From Thinopyrum elongatum (taxonomy: Eukaryota > Streptophyta > Magnoliopsida > Poales > Poaceae): 64,000 nt of DNA. How positions within the stretch are numbered: the first letter of the stretch is position 1; each line of letters starts with the position of its first letter. The DNA lies in contig CM022299.1 of NCBI GenBank assembly GCA_011799875.1, forward strand, positions 32,081,996 to 32,145,995, read 5' to 3'. Made by a program: the position numbers and the translations under genes. The notes under the pieces are model-generated. The model did no database searches. It saw nothing but the letters and a program-made list of their open reading frames with translations, and was not told where the DNA came from. This document shows positions 22,599 through 34,700 of this stretch, one piece after another.

Positions 22599-24071
22599 TG
22601 TTGGGGAACGTTGCATGGAAAACCAAAAATTTTCTACGCACACGCAAGATCTAACCATGGAGATGCATAGCAACGAGGGAGGAGAGTGTGTCTACGTACC
22701 CTCATAGACTGTAAGCAGAAGCATTTAACAACGCGTTTGATGTAGTCGAACTTTCTTCGCAATCCAACCGATCGAGTACCGAACATACGGCACCTCCGCG
22801 TTCAGCACATGTTCAGCTCGGTGACATCCTCCGCCTTCTTGATCCAGCAAGACGGCGAGGTAGTGGATGAGTTCTGACAGCACGACGGCGTGGTGACGGT
22901 GAAGTGATCTCCGCAAGGCTTCGCCTAAGTACTACGAAAATATGTCCGAGGGTGTAAACTGTGGAGGGGGGCGCCACACACGGCTATGCAATCGTCTGTT
23001 GTGTGCTAGGCGCCCCCTCCCACATATATATAGGTGGGACGGAGGGAGGAGCAGCCAAAGGAGGCGCCCAAGTAGGCGGAATCCTACTTGGAGTCCCTCC
23101 CAAGCCGCCCCCCTTTCCTTATTTGAAGCGCGGGGAAAGGCAGGGGAGGGTGGCGCCCCCCCTTTCCTTTCTCCCATGAGAGGGAAAGGTAGGAGGGGCT
23201 AGCCCTCCCCCTTTTCCTTCCCTAGGGCTGGCCAAACAAGGGAGGAGGCACACTAGTCCCCTTGTGGGCTGGTCTGTCCCCTCCTTTGGCCCATAAGGCC
23301 CATAACTTGCCGAGGGGGTGCCCGGAACCCCTTCCGGTGACCCGATTCCTTCCCGGTACGTCCCGAAACACTTCCGGTGTCCAAATACCATCGTCCTATA
23401 TATCAATCTTTACCTCTTGACTATTTCGAGACTCCTTGTCATGTCCGTGATCTCATTCGGGACTCCGAACAACATTCGGTCACCAAAACATATACTCATA
23501 TAACACTATATCGTCAACGAACGTTAAGCGTGCGGACCCTACGGGTTCGAGAACTATGTAGACATGACCGAGACACCTCTCCGGTCCATAACCAATAGCG
23601 GAACCTGGATGCCCATATTGGCTCCTACATATTCTACGAAGATCTTTATCGGTCGAACCGTTATGACAACATACGTAATTCCCTTTGTCCATCGGTATGT
23701 TACTTGCCCGAGATTCGATCATCGGTATCTCTATACCTAGTTCAATCTCGTTACCGGCAGGTCTCTTTACTCGTTCCGTAATAAATCACCTTGTAACTAA
23801 CTCCTTAGTCATTTTCTTGCAAGCTTATGATGTGTATTACCGAGAGGGCCCAGAGATACCTCTTCGATACTTGGAGTGACAAATGCTAATCTCGATCTAT
23901 GCCAACTCAACAGATACCTTCGGAGATACCTATAGTGCATCTTTATGATCACCCAGTTATGTTGTGACGTTTGATAGCACACAAGGTATTCCTACGGTAT
24001 CCGGGAGTTGCATAATCTCATAGTCGAAGGAATATGTATTTGACATGAAGAAAGCAATAGCAATAAACTGA
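22599..24071 (-). repeat. Element B 3' LTR, truncated (1473 bp)
   Basis: It is colinear with 26762-28243 up to AATAAACTGA and then breaks into the integrase region. TATATATA on the minus strand is at 23025-23032. By eye about 6-9 percent of positions differ from the 5' LTR. Confidence 0.9.
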
Positions 24072-24480
24072 GTTATTAGCTCGCTCCATTGTTCTGGAGA
24101 ACGGAGTTTTAGTCATCTTGCCAATGAGGCATGGTTCGCAAGTATCAAATGATTCATAATCAAGTGATTCCAAAAGTCCATCTATATGGAGTTTCTTCAT
24201 GCGTTTTACACCAATATGACCTAAACGGCTGTGCCACAAATATGTTGTACTATCATTATCAACTTTGCATCTTTTGGCATCAATATTATGAATATGTGTA
24301 TCACTACAATCGAGATTCAATAAACCATTTACATTGGGTGTATGACCATAGAAGGTTTTATTCATGTAAACAGAACAACAATTATTCTCTGACTTAAATG
24401 AATAACCGTATCGCAATAAACATGATCTAATCATATTCATGCTCAACGCAAACACCAAATAACATTTATTTAGTCCAACA
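24072..24480 (-). pseudogene. Element B GAG-pre-integrase module, truncated
   Basis: The minus-strand frame reads NKCYLVFALSMNMI, then YLWHSRLGHIGVKRMKKLH, FDTCEPCLIGKMTKTPFS and RTMERANN. There it fuses to reversed LTR sequence at the deletion point. The HHCC zinc-binding residues are intact, but no catalytic core remains. Confidence 0.85.
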
Positions 24481-25491
24481 CTAATCCCGAAGGTAGAGGG
24501 AGTGTGCGATGGTGATCTTATCAACCTTGGAATCACTCCCAACACACATCTTCACCTCACCATTAACTAGTCTCTGTTCATTTTGCAACTCCTGTTTCGA
24601 GTTACTAATCTTAGCAACTGAACCAGTATCAAATACCCAGGGGCTACTATGAACACTAGTGAAGTACACATCAATAACATGTATATCAAATATACCTTTG
24701 TTCACTTTGCCATCCTTCTTATCCGCCAAGTATTTGGGGCAGTTCCGCTTCCAGTGACCATTTCCTTTGCAGTAGAAGCACCCAGTCTCAGGCTTGGGTT
24801 CAGCTTTGGGCTTCTTCCCGGGAGCGGCAACTTGCTTGCCATTCTTCTTGAAGTTCCCTTTCTTTCCCTTGTCCTTTTTTTCTTGAAACAAGTGGTCTTG
24901 TTAACCATCAACACTTGATGCTCTTTCTTGATTTCTACCTTCACCGATTTTAGCATCGCGAAGAGCTCGGGAATCGTTTTCGTCATCCCTTGCATATTGT
25001 AGTTCATCACGAAGTTCTAGTAGCTTGGTGATAGTGACTAGAGAACTTTGTCAATCAATATCTTATCTGGAAGATTAACTCCCACTTGATTCAAGCGATT
25101 GTAGTACCCAGACATTCTGAGCACATGCTCACTGGTTGAGCTATTCTCCTCCATCTTGTAGGCAAAGTACTTGTCAGAGGTCTCATACCTCTCGACATGG
25201 GCATGAGTCTGAAATACCAATTTCAGCTCTTGGAACATTTCATATGCTCCTTGGTGTTCAAAACATTTTTGAAGTCCCGGTTCTAAGCCGTAAAGCATGG
25301 CGCACTAAACTATTAAGTAGTCATCATATCGAGCTTTGCCAAACGTTCATAACGTCTGCATCTGCTCCTGCAATAGGTCTGTCACCTAGCGGTGCATCAA
25401 GGACATAATTCTTCTGTGCAGCAATGTGGATAATCCTCGGATCACGGATCCAGTCCACATCATTGCTACTATCATCATTCTCTAGGAACAT
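24481..25491 (-). pseudogene. Element B gag-protease, broken
   Basis: From MFLENDDSSNDVDWIRDP (25491) the frame runs through AAQKNYVLDAPLGD, YGLEPGLQKCFEHQGAYEMF, MSGYYNRLNQVGVNLP and NFVMNYNMQGMTKTIPEL. It then reads the zinc knuckle CFYCKGNGHWKRNCPKY and the protease motif WVFDTGSVAK. TAG stops are at 25307..25305, 25040..25038 and 25019..25017. The frame ends SLYLRD-stop at 24481, and the following domain continues in another frame. A further frame change lies near 24880. The upstream ATG gives a gag start about where the family normally begins. RNA of this copy could still carry packaging signals, but no product would be full length. Confidence 0.85.
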
Positions 25492-26744
25492 ATAAAAAAA
25501 ATAAGGGAGCTATATCGCGACGTATTGATCTACAACATAGATTTGCAAATACTATCAGGACTAAGTTCATGATAAATTAAGTTCAATTAATCAAATTACT
25601 AATGAACTCCCACTTAAATTAACATCCCTCAAGTTATCTAAGTGATACATGATCCATATCAACTAACCCATATCCGTTCATCACGTGAGATGGGGTAGTC
25701 ATCAATGGTGAACATCTCTATGTTGATCATATCTACTATATGACTCATGTTCGACCTTTCGGTCTCCAGTGCTCCGAGACCATGTCTCTACATACTAGGC
25801 TCGTCCAGTTTAACCCAAGTATTCTGCTTGTGCAAAACTGTCTTACACCCGTTGTATGTGAACGTAGAGTCTATCACACCCGATCATCACGTGGTGTCTC
25901 GAAACGACAAACTGTAGCAACGGTGCATACTCCGGGAGAACACTTTTACCTTGAAATTTAGTGAAGGGATCATCTTATAATGCTACCACCATAGTAAGCA
26001 AAATAAGATGCATAAAGGATAAACATCACATGCAATCAAAATATGTGACATGATATGGCCATCATCATCTTGTGCTTTTGATCTCCATCTCCAAAGCATC
26101 ATCATGATCTCCATCGCCACCGGCTCGACACCTTGATCTCCATCGTTGGGTCAGGGTCATCTCACCAACTATTGCTTCTACAACTATCGCTAACGCATAG
26201 TGATAAAGTAAAGCAATTACATGGTGTTTGCATTTCATACAATAAAGAGACAACCATAAGGCTCCTGCCGGTTGCCGATAACTTACAAAACATGATCATC
26301 TCATACAATAACGTATATCACATCATGTCTTGACCATATCACATCACAACATGCCCTGCAAAAACAAGTTAGATGTCCTCTACTTTGTTGATGCAAGTTT
26401 TACGTGGCTGCTACGGGCTTCTAGCAAGAACCGTTCTTATCTACGGCAAAAACCACAACGGTGATTCATCAAGTTTGCTGTTTTAACCTTCTTCAAGGAC
26501 CGGCCGCAGTCAAATTTGATTCAACTAAAGTAGGAGAAACAGACACCCGCCAGCCACCTTTATGCAAAACTAGTTGCATGTCTGTCGGTGGAACCGGTCT
26601 CATGTGCGTGGACATGTAAGGTTGGTCCGGGCCGCTTCATCCCACAATACCGCCGAATCAAAATAAGACGTTGGTGGTAAGCAGTATGACTATCACCGCC
26701 CATAATTCTTTGTGTTCTACTCATGCATATCATCTACGCATAAA
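25492..26744 (-). other. Element B leader
   Basis: Non-coding leader matching G's leader (14999-16226). It ends at a purine-rich block near 25490. Confidence 0.7.
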
Positions 26745-26761
26745 CCTGACTCTGATACCAC
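26744..26761 (-). other. Element B primer-binding site
   Basis: The minus strand reads GTGGTATCAGAGTCAGG directly after the LTR. This is close to the canonical TGGTATCAGAGCC complement of initiator-Met tRNA and is the best-preserved PBS of the A/B/G/H group along with that of H. Confidence 0.85.
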
Positions 26762-28533
26762 TGTTGGGGAACGTTGCATGGAAAACAAAAAAATTTCTAC
26801 GCACACACTAGATCTATCCATGGATATGCATAGCAACGAGGGGGAGAGTGTGTCTACGTACCCTCATAGACCGTAAGCAGAAGCGTTTAACAACGCGGTT
26901 GTTGTAGTCAAACTTTCTTCGTGATCCAACTGATCGAGTACTGAATGTACGACACCTCCGTGTTCAGCACACGTTCAGCTCGGTGACATCCTCCGCCTTC
27001 TTGATCTAGCAAGACGGCGAGGTAGTGGATGAGTTATGACAACACGACGGTGTGGTGACGGTGATGGTGAAGTGATCTCCGGAGGGCTTCGCCTAAGCAC
27101 TACGAAAATATGACCGGGGGTGTAAACAGTGGAGGGGGGCGCCACATACGGCTAGGCAATCGTCTGTTTTGTGCTAGGCGCCCCCCTCCCACATATATAT
27201 AGGTGGGAGGGAGGGAGGAGCAGCCAAAGGAGGCGCCCAAGTAGGAGGAATCCTACTTGGAGTCCCTCCCAAGCCGCGCCCCCTTTCCTTATTTGAAGCA
27301 CGGGGAAAGGCAGGGGAGGGTGGCGCCCCCCCTTTCCTTTCTCCCTTGAGAGGGAAAGGCAGGAGTGGCTAGCCCTCCCCCTTTTCCTTCCCTAGGGCTG
27401 GCCAAACAAGGGAGGAGGAGCACCAGCCCCCTTGTGGGCTGGTTTGTCACCTCCTTTGGCCCATAAGGCCCATAACTTGCTGGGAGGGTGCCTGGAACCC
27501 CTTCCGGTGACCCGATTCCTTCCTGATACGTCCCAAAACACTTCCAATGTCCAAATACCATCGTGCTATATATCAATCTTTACCTGTTGACTATTTCAAG
27601 ACTCCTCATCATGTCCGTGATCTCATCCGGGGCTCCGAACAACAGTCGGTCAGCAAAACATATACTCATATAACACTATATCGTCAACGAACGTTAAGCG
27701 TGCGGACCCTACGGGTTCGAGAACTATGTAGACATGACCGAGACACCTCTCCGATCAATAACCAATAGCGTAACCTGGATGCCCATATTGGCTCCTACAT
27801 ATTGTATGAAGATCTTTATCGGTCGAACCGTTATGACAACATACGTAATTCCCTTTGTCCATCGGTATGTTACTTGCCCGAGATTCGTTCGTCGGTATCT
27901 CTATACCTAGTTCAATCTTGTTACCAGCAAGTCTCTTTACTCGTTCCGTAATACATCACCTTGTAACTAACTCCTTAGTCATTTGCTTGCCAGCTTATGA
28001 TGTGTATTACTGAGAGGGCCCAGAGATACCTCTCCGATACTCGGAGTGACAAATCCTAATCTCGATCTATGCTAACTCAACAGATACCTTCGGAGATACC
28101 TGTAGCTCATCTTTATGATCACCCAGTTACGTTGTGATGTTTGATAGCAAACAAGTTATTCCTCCGGTATCCGGGAGTTGCATAATCTCATAGTCGAAGG
28201 AATATGTATTTGACATGAAGAAACCAATGGCAATAAACTGAATGGTCGTTATGCTAAGCTAACGGATGGGTCTTGTCCATCACATCATTCTCCTAATGAT
28301 GTGATCCCGTTATCAAATGACAACACATGTCCATGGTTTGGAAACCTTAACCATCTTTGATCAACGAGCTAGTCTAGTAGAGGCTTACTAGGGACACAGT
28401 ATTTGTTTTTGTATTCACACTTGTATTTAAGTTTCCGATCAATACAATTCTAGCATGAATAATAAACCTTTATCATGAATAAGGAAATATAAAGTAACAA
28501 CTTTATTATTGCCTCTAGGGCATATTTCCTTCA
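26762..28533 (-). repeat. Element B 5' LTR (1772 bp, complete)
   Basis: The minus strand starts TGAAGGAAATATGCCC and ends CGTTCCCCAACA, with a TATA box at 27194-27201 (minus). Length and ends match the element A 3' LTR (1768 bp). Confidence 0.92.
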
Positions 28534-28538
28534 ATCAA

Positions 28539-29641
28539 GTACATCAAAGGTAAGGAAAATGTTGTGGCGGATGCGCTTTCCCGCAAATGCATGCTTGTTA
28601 CTAAACTTGAATTGAATGTTATTGGTTTTGAGCACATCAAAGACTTGTATGCGCATGATTCTACTCTTGCTATTCCTTATGCCAAATGTTTGACGCATAC
28701 ATCTTGGGAACGATATTACATAAAAAATGGTTATCTTATGAGAGCTAACAAACTATGCATCCCTGAGTCTTCTCTTCGTTTGTTACTTTTGCAAGAATCT
28801 CATGGAGGAGGACTTATGGGACACTTTGGACGCGGCAAGACATTTGCTACGCTCTCAAAGAACTACTATTGGCCCAAGATGTTCTGCGACATCTCACGCT
28901 ACACCAACCGATGCTCTGCATGTCGCAAAGCTAAGTCTAAAGCTCAATCCCATGGTCTCTATATGCCACTTCCTATTCCATATCACCCATGGGAAGAAAT
29001 TAGTATGGACTTTGTGCTTGGTTTGTCTAGAACTAGAAATGGCAAAGATTCTGTGTTTGTTGTTGTGGACTGATTCTCTAAAATGGCTCATTTCATCCCA
29101 TGCAAATAGATAGACGATGCTTCACATGTTGCAAATCTTTTTTGTAGGGAAATCCTGCGCCTACATGGAGTGCCCTAGACTATCGTATCGGATCGCGATG
29201 TCAAGTTCCTTAGCTACTTTTGGAAGACGCTATGCGCCAAGCTCGGAATTGAGCTTTTATTCTCTTCGGCATACCATCCACAAACCGACGGCCAAACGGA
29301 GGTCACGAACCGGACGCTATCTACTCTCCTACGCGTGTTGATCAAGAAGAACATCAAGGAGTAGGAGGAGTGTCTACCCATCGCCGAGTACGCCTACAAC
29401 CGAGCAAGACACTCTACTACCGGCAAGTCCCCCTTCGAGGTCGTCTATGGCTTCAACCCATTGTCCCCATTGGACATTCTGCCTCTACCACTACAAGAGC
29501 GCATCAACATGGACGCAAGTGCACGAGTGAGCTACCTCAAGAAGATGCATGAAGATACAAGGCACACAATAGAGCGCCAAGTACAACGACTCACGACCAA
29601 GCTCAACATCAACAAGCAACCCATGATATTCAACATTGGAG
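28539..29641 (+). pseudogene. Element F RNase H end and integrase (second segment)
   Basis: This continues in frame from 22598 once B is removed: [17 protein letters not shown] ends RNase H. Integrase follows with the H2C2 zinc finger (from about 28800: [24 protein letters not shown]), the core motifs [11 protein letters not shown] and [14 protein letters not shown], and [15 protein letters not shown] with the catalytic glutamate. Four in-frame stops lie in the core: TGA 29071-29073 and TAG 29107-29109, 29176-29178 and 29362-29364. At least the first and last fit single transitions (CGA to TGA, TGG to TAG). Copia C interrupts after FNIG. Confidence 0.9.
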
Positions 29642-31186
29642 TGTAGGAGATATGCCCTAGAGGCAATAATAAAAGTTATTGATTATCTCCCTGTTCATAA
29701 TTAGATTTATGCTCCATGCTATAACTGCTATGGTTCACGAGTCTGCAATAACCACGAGGCTCGGAGGAAGACTCATATGCACGTGTGGGATAATAAACGG
29801 TAAAAGGTATTCCTAGTCTGGCCTCTAAGACTAGCTCAAGTGTTGCATGATGGTTCTGTTTTCCTGATCATGGGCATGTCTATGCCAGCAACTTTGAGGG
29901 CACAATGTTAGAAGAACATTTGTGTTGAATCGACCCGAATTGATGTTATGCTATGAGATACATTTGTCACAAGTTAATGGTTAATAACACAGAGATGGTT
30001 AACGTTTGCATGATTCCTCAGACCATGAGAGTATCGAGTTTCTTCATGCTTGATTCATGAACTTTGGGGTTTGTTAAACGTCATCCGTAACTAGATGGCT
30101 ATTACGGCGGCTTACGGGTTCATGGGAAAGTAAGTCAAGTAACTTGATAGCTCAAGATTGGGATTTGCTCCTCCGACGATGGAGAGATATCTCTGGGCCC
30201 TCTCGGTGTTACGGTATCCATCATCGTCTGGCCAGACACTTTGTGATTTGATCACGGGGATGCTGGAACATGGTAACGAGAAAAGAGAACAATACCGGTA
30301 ACGAGGTAACTGGCATAGTGGACAAGGTGTTGATCCACGGGGATGCCAACATGTCTCACCTCGGGTATTTGTAACATATCATGAAGCAACAGGAATAGCA
30401 TACGGCAACTGGAGGTTCACTCGAATATTCATTCGTGTGGGTATAGGGGTCAATATGGGTGTCCACGGCTCCGATGTTGATCATTGATCGGAAGGGGTTC
30501 CGGGTCATGTCTATACTTCACCGAACCTATAGGGTCACACGCTTAAGGGTCATCTATCTGCTGAATACTAGACAAGGAACCTGAGAGAAAGTCACCGGAA
30601 AAGTTTCGGAGACAGCGGAAGAGTTCCGGAGAGAGAACACCGGAATAGTTTCGGTAAAACTGAAAAGTTGTTTTAGGGTATACCATTAAGTCAAATTGGT
30701 TTCGGCACATTTTTGGAAATTCTTGGAGGGTGCCAGAATCATTCTAGAAACTTCTGGGTTTTTTCCGGAAGAAAAATCGGAAATGTCTCGGAGCTGCCGG
30801 AACCGCTTTGGTTGCTTTTCGCAGATGAAAATCACTAATCCGGAATTGTTTTGGAACGCACTGAAAATTATCTTAGTGGGTACTGGAAATGTTCTAAGCC
30901 CACATAAATATTTTCAGTTCGAACGGACGCTGAAAAATGTCATCGTGAATAGTGAAAGTGCTTTTTGGATATTTTTTGGAAAGCCACCTTTTAGGGCTTT
31001 TTCTAAAAGACTTCTAGAAGGGCTAGGGGGCCAAGGAAGCCCCTCATGGGGGGCCCCCAAGGGGGTGGCCGGCCACGTGTGTGGGGCTCCATGGAGCTCC
31101 ACTTCCCTCCCCATTATGCCCTTCATGTGTGACATTTGCATGGGCATTTTGGGTTTTTGTGTGCCATCCCTACCCCTTGGTTTTCC

Positions 31187-31194
31187 TATAAATA
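31187..31194 (+). promoter_or_regulatory. TATA box, element C 5' LTR
   Basis: TATAAATA is preceded by C-rich sequence and followed by AGGAGGTGAGGGG. The same box is at 40161-40168 in the 3' LTR. Confidence 0.65.
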
Positions 31195-31411
31195 GGAGGT
31201 GAGGGGGCTGCCCAAAACACACATCCCTTGCTCTCATACACATTCCATGACTTGTCTGGCTTCTCTCTCCCTCCCAGCGAAAAAGTTTCGTCGAGCCGAA
31301 AGGCTGTCTGGGTTCCGGCAGGAACTAGTTCTGGACGGCGAAGCCGTGCCGGATAGATGACACCGTATGTGTGCAACTCTATAGAGAGATCATAGTTTTG
31401 GTCTTAGTTCG

Positions 31412-31580
31412 AGAGTGCCTCCTGAAGGGTTGTCTGTGTGACCGTCCGTGTTTTGAAGGTCCTCCCGAAGGGCTGTCCGAGTGACCGTTCGAGTTTCGAA
31501 GGTCCTCCCGAAGGGCCGTCCGCGACACCGTCCGGGGGACTATCCGACCGCCTCCCGGAGGGCTGTCTGAGGGGAAGATG
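31412..31580. repeat. Four ~44-bp tandem repeats with hairpin cores in C LTR
   Basis: Units centred on CCTCC(C/T)GAAGGG(C/T)TGTC begin near 31417, 31461, 31504 and 31550 and recur in the 3' LTR at about 40390-40545. Each core can fold as CTCCCGAAGGG. They lie downstream of the TATA box, so they would be in the transcript. Confidence 0.7.
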
Positions 31581-31774
31581 AGGGTATAAATCCTCACGGT
31601 TGGGAGGTTGTATATCCTAGCTGCGGGGATCTACACCGCCGATCGTCATCGGCTCTGCTTCCGCTGCGCTACAAGTCGGTAACGAAAAAGATCAAACCTT
31701 GTATGCAGTCTCCATAGTGGTCCTGGGCTGGCGCGTAGGTCAATTTTTTTTGTTTTCTGCTGTGTTACCCTATA

Positions 31775-31792
31775 GTGGCATCATGAACCATC
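31775..31792 (+). other. Element C primer-binding site (degenerate)
   Basis: GTGGCATCATGAACCATC follows the LTR in the position of the initiator-Met tRNA site, with several mismatches. Confidence 0.5.
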
Positions 31793-34700
31793 CTATGCGT
31801 AGATGCAGGTTGCAATCTAGAATACATAGAGATGTATGGGTGTTGCACAATATAATTAGGTAGTAGATGAGTTCTATTACTGAAAATTATTTGTGCGGGT
31901 AGCAAATGAAATCTGTTACCCGATGTTCTTGTTGCTTCCCTGGAATTTGCATATTTCTGATCTTGATAACAGCATGGTGGAGTTTCAATGTTCTGGCAAT
32001 CCGCGATCCTGATTGATCAACGAAGTGCTAACAGTTCATTGAATTCCACCGTACTTAAAAACAAAGATGAATTTTCGCAGACGAAAGGGCAATGCAGATA
32101 TGATCTGCACGGGGGTCATGCGTATGACGAAGTTCAGTATGGGGCTCGAGATTTTATTATCTCGTGTTTCAAACACCCCGCAAAGTTAATCTAGCGACTT
32201 GAATTATCATACTTGATGATGGACGTTGGTAGCTTCGGTTTGTTTCGAAACCTTAGAAGCCACATAAAACAAGTTTTTGCATGGACCGATTAGAGGCGTC
32301 TAACTTGGTTTTGCAGGATGGTTTGCATGTGCATGTGATGTGGTATAGCAGTGCTCATAATAATTTGATTATGTATGAGATGACTATATAATGTAAATTG
32401 ATTAACATGACCTGCGTGTCATGATTCGGCATGATGGCTGGAGCCATATGATTGCACTTTAAATGACCTGCGAGTCAACCTTAAGTAATGCACTTATTTT
32501 ATTAGCTATAGAGATATCAATATTATCTAGTGCATCGACAAGGTGGTGGCAATCTTCGCAAAGGTGAACACCGATGCGAATGCCGAAGACGAAGAAATGA
32601 AAGACTTCTCCGTCAGAAAGGGCTATACCATATCATGCTATTATGAATTGCCTGAGATGTTTATCCCTTATGATGCACCCTTCTTGAGTGCGCGGTAGTC
32701 GCTTTCTATTAGGGTGATCTCTCACTGAAAATATCAAGTAGTTAGTGTTCTCCCAAGTGTAGTACCGTCACAGCACCTATCTTTTCGGGGTGCGCCGTGT
32801 CACACGGGTACGAACGTTTAGAGAAGTGTGAGGCGGGTGAGTTGAGACATCGCAGCGAGATCACTTGGTTGTCTTGACGTTCGGGCATGACCGTCATGAG
32901 CTCGGAACACACGCATCGAAAGATGAACAAGAGTCACATAGAGATGTGATTGGCAAGTTGGCCTACCGGTTGAGATTTTCGTCATCAGTGGTGTTACACC
33001 AATGGTGAGCAATTGAAATGCGGGTCTTGTATCACTCAAAATCAATTATGAGAGATGTTGATTTGAGTGGGAGCGCACTTTAGAATTAATTCTTTTAATT
33101 CTTAGTGCAATTAATTATGGACACTGTCTAAGTGTTATATGCCTAATAGTTGTAGAATAATGGCTCGCGTTTCCACCTTCCCTATTAAAATTGAATAGCT
33201 GTTAAATATCTGGTTAAATCTTTACGGTTGGTAACGTAATGTGAGGATTGTCCTCTAGAGTGCCGAGAAGGACTTGTCCTATCACATGCTTTCGGTATTC
33301 TCCCGCTAATGCTATGGATCATGTGACTCTCGTCCTTCGATCCAAAAAGCTAGAATTCCTTTTCAGTCAAAGTGCAATATGTTTGTTTCCATGAGACCCG
33401 AACTTCGAAAGTTTGGATAGTTATGTGATATTCATGGAATCTGAAAATCATTTTCAGAGACAGACAAAAGCTAAAAGATATGAGATATCCAAAGCAATAT
33501 TTGTTTGCAAACTATTAGTAAAGGTGTTTACTATGCATTAGACTGATAAGAGAGGGATCGAGAAGAACGCCTGTCATATGATGAAAGGTGAATAAAACAA
33601 CAACTTAAAGAGAAAAGAAGTGTCCGAAGGGTGTTAGTGAAACTTTCACGCCTAGGAAGTCCGGGGCTAACACCACTCTTAAGTTGAGTGCTTCTTCTGA
33701 GAGTAGGAGAAATACTGAAAGTTAAACTATTAGAAGTATAAAGGCAATAAGAGAGAAGACTGGAATATCCAGCTCATGTATGAATGTCATACAAGTTATT
33801 GATGTATGGAAGGCTGGTCAAAGATATAGTTCTTGGGAGTTATGGTTAAACATGTTAATCACTAATTCTTGGGTATTGTGGTTTAATCATAGAAAACCCG
33901 TGCGATTGCATTCTCTTGCAATTCGATACAAGAACTATGGCCTAAAAGACTTGCCGGTAATGAGGTTCAGGTATACACAGGGAACATAGTAAATGTTACT
34001 ATACCTTCCATGTGTGTATTACTGTCTGTATTTACTTTCATAATTCATTTAGAGTTTTACAAACTCTAGCCCATTGCATAAGGTATCTTGCAAGAAGGTT
34101 GTTCATAAGAGAACTTTTGATGTTCGGTGTTATGAATAACATAAGGGCCATACTTTCATTATGAATGAGATGTATGTTATGAATATTAACAATAATATAT
34201 TACCTCTAGATTTACTTTCATAATTCATTTTAGAGTTTTACACACTCTAGCCCATTGCACAATGTTGTTGCAAAAGGGTTGTTCATAAAAGAACAATTGT
34301 TGTTCAGTATTTTGAATAACATAAAGGCCATGCTTCCATCCAAGATGGGACGTATGTTATGAATATTGATGGTAATATGATACATCCATAACACTGACGC
34401 TAAATGTCGCAAGACTAACAGAATACCACACACGTGTGGCACTGCATTTGGTCACATTGGAGTAACCCGCATGGAAAAATTCCATTATGATGGATTTTGA
34501 AGTCGTTTGATTTTCAATCATCTGACACTTGCAACTTTCCTCCAAAAGGTGAAGTGACTGAAAAACCGTTCACAGGCCATAAGGAACGAGCAACAAACTT
34601 ATTGGTGACCATACATTTTGATGTGTGTAGTCCGATAAATATTGTTGCAAGCAGTGGTTTTGTCTATCTTCAAAAATGACTCAAGTAGATATATGGATAT

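Larger units (their letters stand above)
22599..28533 (-). mobile_element. Element B: BARE/Angela-like copia, internally deleted, inserted in F
   Basis: It starts TGTTGGGGAACG and ends CATATTTCCTTCA on the plus strand, and is flanked by ATCAA at 22594-22598 and 28534-28538. The element reads on the minus strand. Its 5' LTR is 26762-28533, with a good initiator-Met PBS just below 26762. The internal region keeps leader, gag, protease and the integrase N-terminal module. A deletion at 24071/24072 then joins integrase to the middle of the 3' LTR (22599-24071). Most of integrase, RT, RNase H, the polypurine tract and the first 300 or so bases of the 3' LTR are gone. Confidence 0.92.
29642..31774 (+). 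repeat. Element C 5' LTR (2133 bp)
   Basis: It starts TGTAGGAGATATGCCCTAG and ends GTTACCCTATA, where the last CA has mutated to TA. TATAAATA is at 31187-31194, and downstream are CTCCCGAAGGG-type repeats (31412-31580). Confidence 0.92.

Noticed and set aside
30696..31202. 168-codon frame (and its copy at 38145) as a gene
   Set aside because: Both lie inside the element C LTRs and are interrupted differently; no domain is present and the region includes the LTR promoter.
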